From NCBI GenBank assembly GCA_021464525.1, contig JADRCO010000115.1, forward strand, positions 1-52,480: a DNA stretch of 52,480 nt, given 5' to 3'. Position 1 is the first letter of the stretch. The number at the start of each line of letters is the position of its first letter. Both the position numbers and the translations under genes were made by a program. The notes beneath the pieces were generated by a model that was given only the letters and a program-made list of their open reading frames with translations, ran no database searches and was not told the DNA's origin. Positions 50,880-52,480 of the stretch are shown in pieces. The stretch is from Rhizophagus sp. LPA8_4_AMF. Taxonomy: Eukaryota; Glomeromycota; Glomeromycetes; Glomerales; Glomeraceae.

Positions 50880-52480
50880 ATCTCCGCGTAAAAAATTATA
50901 TTCTGATACGATAGCAAAAATAATGGAAAAAGAAATAAAAAACTATATTAATAACGGACTTTACAAAATTGTGTATCCATGTACAGTACGTACTTAGAAT
51001 GTTTATTAATGCGAGTATTGCGAGAAAATGAGAAAATTATTATCAATAGTTTTAGTTCCTGTTTTCTGAAATATCTACTATTTCGAGTTAAAAAATAAGA
51101 GTGATTGTGCACATATACTGTTGATTTTCATGGATTAATTATCATCATAATAAAATTTGGCGTCTTTTCTTTTTTTTTGCAATATAATACAAAATTAACA
51201 AACATCTAAATAAAAGATAACAAAGCGACTTTTAAAGATATGTAAATTTTTTAAAAAAAAGCGGTTTTAATATCCAAAAAATGTTTAAGTTCTTAATGTG
51301 CTAATTACGCTTTTTAATAAGAATTACATTAAGTGTTGCAAGAAATAGAATTATTGAGGGTAAGCATTGATTATTATGTTCGATTTTGATATGTTAATAA
51401 TAAAACTGAATATGAATGTTTTCCTATACGCAATTTTTAATTCAGATACTACATTCTAATGCTCACAAATGTACAGTTCATACTAGAAATCACTTTTAAA
51501 TAAGGGCTTTAAAGATATGTAGTATTCTTCATTAATCTTACTTAAATCTCTGACTATTTTAAATCTATGTTTAAACAATTTCTTTATCTAAGTATTATTG
51601 TTCAGAACTCTAAAAACGAAATTGTAAATTTTGTTTATCCCTGCAAAACGTCCTTCCACAAAAATTACCACTGTTTCCTTTTTTGTATAATCTTTGAACC
51701 CTGAAAAATTTTTGTCAAAATTTTTTTTAACAATTAATTCGTGATCCGCATAAAAGTAGAGAATCTAACTATTAAAAATCGGGGGAACTTTGCTATTTTT
51801 TTCTTTATAGACAAGTATGTATTTCTTAAATATAATTTCAAATATAAAGCTAAATATATATAAATACATTAGTCAGCTATATTTACTTAAAGTTTGGTGT
51901 CTTTTCTAAAGAAATAAAAAATGTTTTATATGTGGTAAAGTTCTTGTATGACGCTCACAGATTACTGTGTAACAATCACAAAATTCTGTGTAACCATATA
52001 TATGACTTCTATCTTACGTGTATGCATCATTATCGCTGTTTTCAAAAATATGTGAAATTGTACAACGTAATACAAAATAATTTAGTGATACTTGCGATTT
52101 CCATATTTAACTGTGATTTTTCATATTTAGCTTGCGATTAAGGGGCAATTTTTCTTTGATAATTAAATTTTATAACCTGAAGTTACTAATTCTAAAAGAA
52201 ATTTGTTCGTATCTTATAAGTAAGTGCGTGAACTTTTCAAATACTTTTTTCGAACTCCCGCGAACTCCCAAATTTTTCTGTGCTTTTTCCATGAATCCCA
52301 AGCTCATGTGATCAACAAAAAACAAAAAATTCGTATTTTGATTGGATATTCACAAATTCGTGTACGAATTTATTTATTTATTGATTATCACCTGATTCAT
52401 ATATCATTGAAAACAGCAATAAATGATATTATATAAAGTCCAAAAAAGTAAAATTTACACTATACTAATGTAGAAATTGG
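50880..52480. other. AT-rich spacer to the window end
   Basis: No gene is supported. Two frames of about 70 codons (51932-52141 and 52224-52436) lack any family signal, and their codon content matches the spacer. Confidence 0.4.

Overview
The window looks like nuclear DNA of an early-diverging fungus, most likely an arbuscular mycorrhizal one (Glomeromycotina, Rhizophagus-like). This is an inference. It rests on the very AT-rich composition, long A/T homopolymers, sparse genes with short introns (about 70-120 nt, GTAAGT-like donors, TATAG-like acceptors), a Sel1-repeat fragment of the style abundant in those fungi, a small secreted CBM19-like protein and abundant decayed repeats. No tRNA, rRNA, CRISPR array or bacterial operon was seen.

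Layout. 1-4.8 kb: a decayed minus-strand gene (about 1.7-3.05 kb) and small repeats. 4.8-5.8 kb: a compact three-exon PARP-type ADP-ribosyltransferase with a complete H-Y-E triad. 5.8-10.8 kb: AT-rich spacer holding a 243-bp Harbinger-like MITE. 10.8-12.9 kb: two plus-strand genes, one for a C-terminally membrane-anchored protein and one for a secretory-pathway protein that reads as a Cu/Zn-SOD fold without its copper histidines. 13-16.5 kb: spacer. 16.5-22.8 kb: a duplicated flavin oxidoreductase locus. The nearer copy has lost its FAD domain; the longer copy has one in-frame stop near its end. 22.9-23.7 kb: a tandem duplication upstream of that gene. 24.1-25.1 kb: a foldback element and a terminal-repeat remnant. 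30.0-31.0 kb: an intronless repeat/MYND-finger gene. 31.5-33.6 kb: a degenerate noncoding triplication. 34.9 kb: a Sel1 fragment. 35.7-36.2 kb: the CBM19-like secreted protein. 37.8-41.0 kb: an 11-exon ecdysoneless (ECD/SGT1) gene. 41.3-43.2 kb: an orphan membrane-spanning exon and a five-exon DOMON-cytochrome b561 gene. 45.4-46.9 kb: an unrecognised seven-exon, probably nuclear protein. 47.3-48.3 kb: a GC-richer LINE-like 3' remnant. 48.3-52.5 kb: spacer with a second Harbinger-like MITE.

The genes do not form an evident pathway. ECD is a housekeeping pre-mRNA-processing/transcription factor, DOMON-b561 a transmembrane electron carrier, and the CBM19-like and SOD-like products probably act in the wall or secretory space. 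The most unusual items are the SOD-like pseudoenzyme, the minimal ADP-ribosyltransferase and the oxidoreductase duplication with its tandemly duplicated upstream region. Exon coordinates were worked out by hand from splice sites and reading frame; they have not been checked against transcripts.
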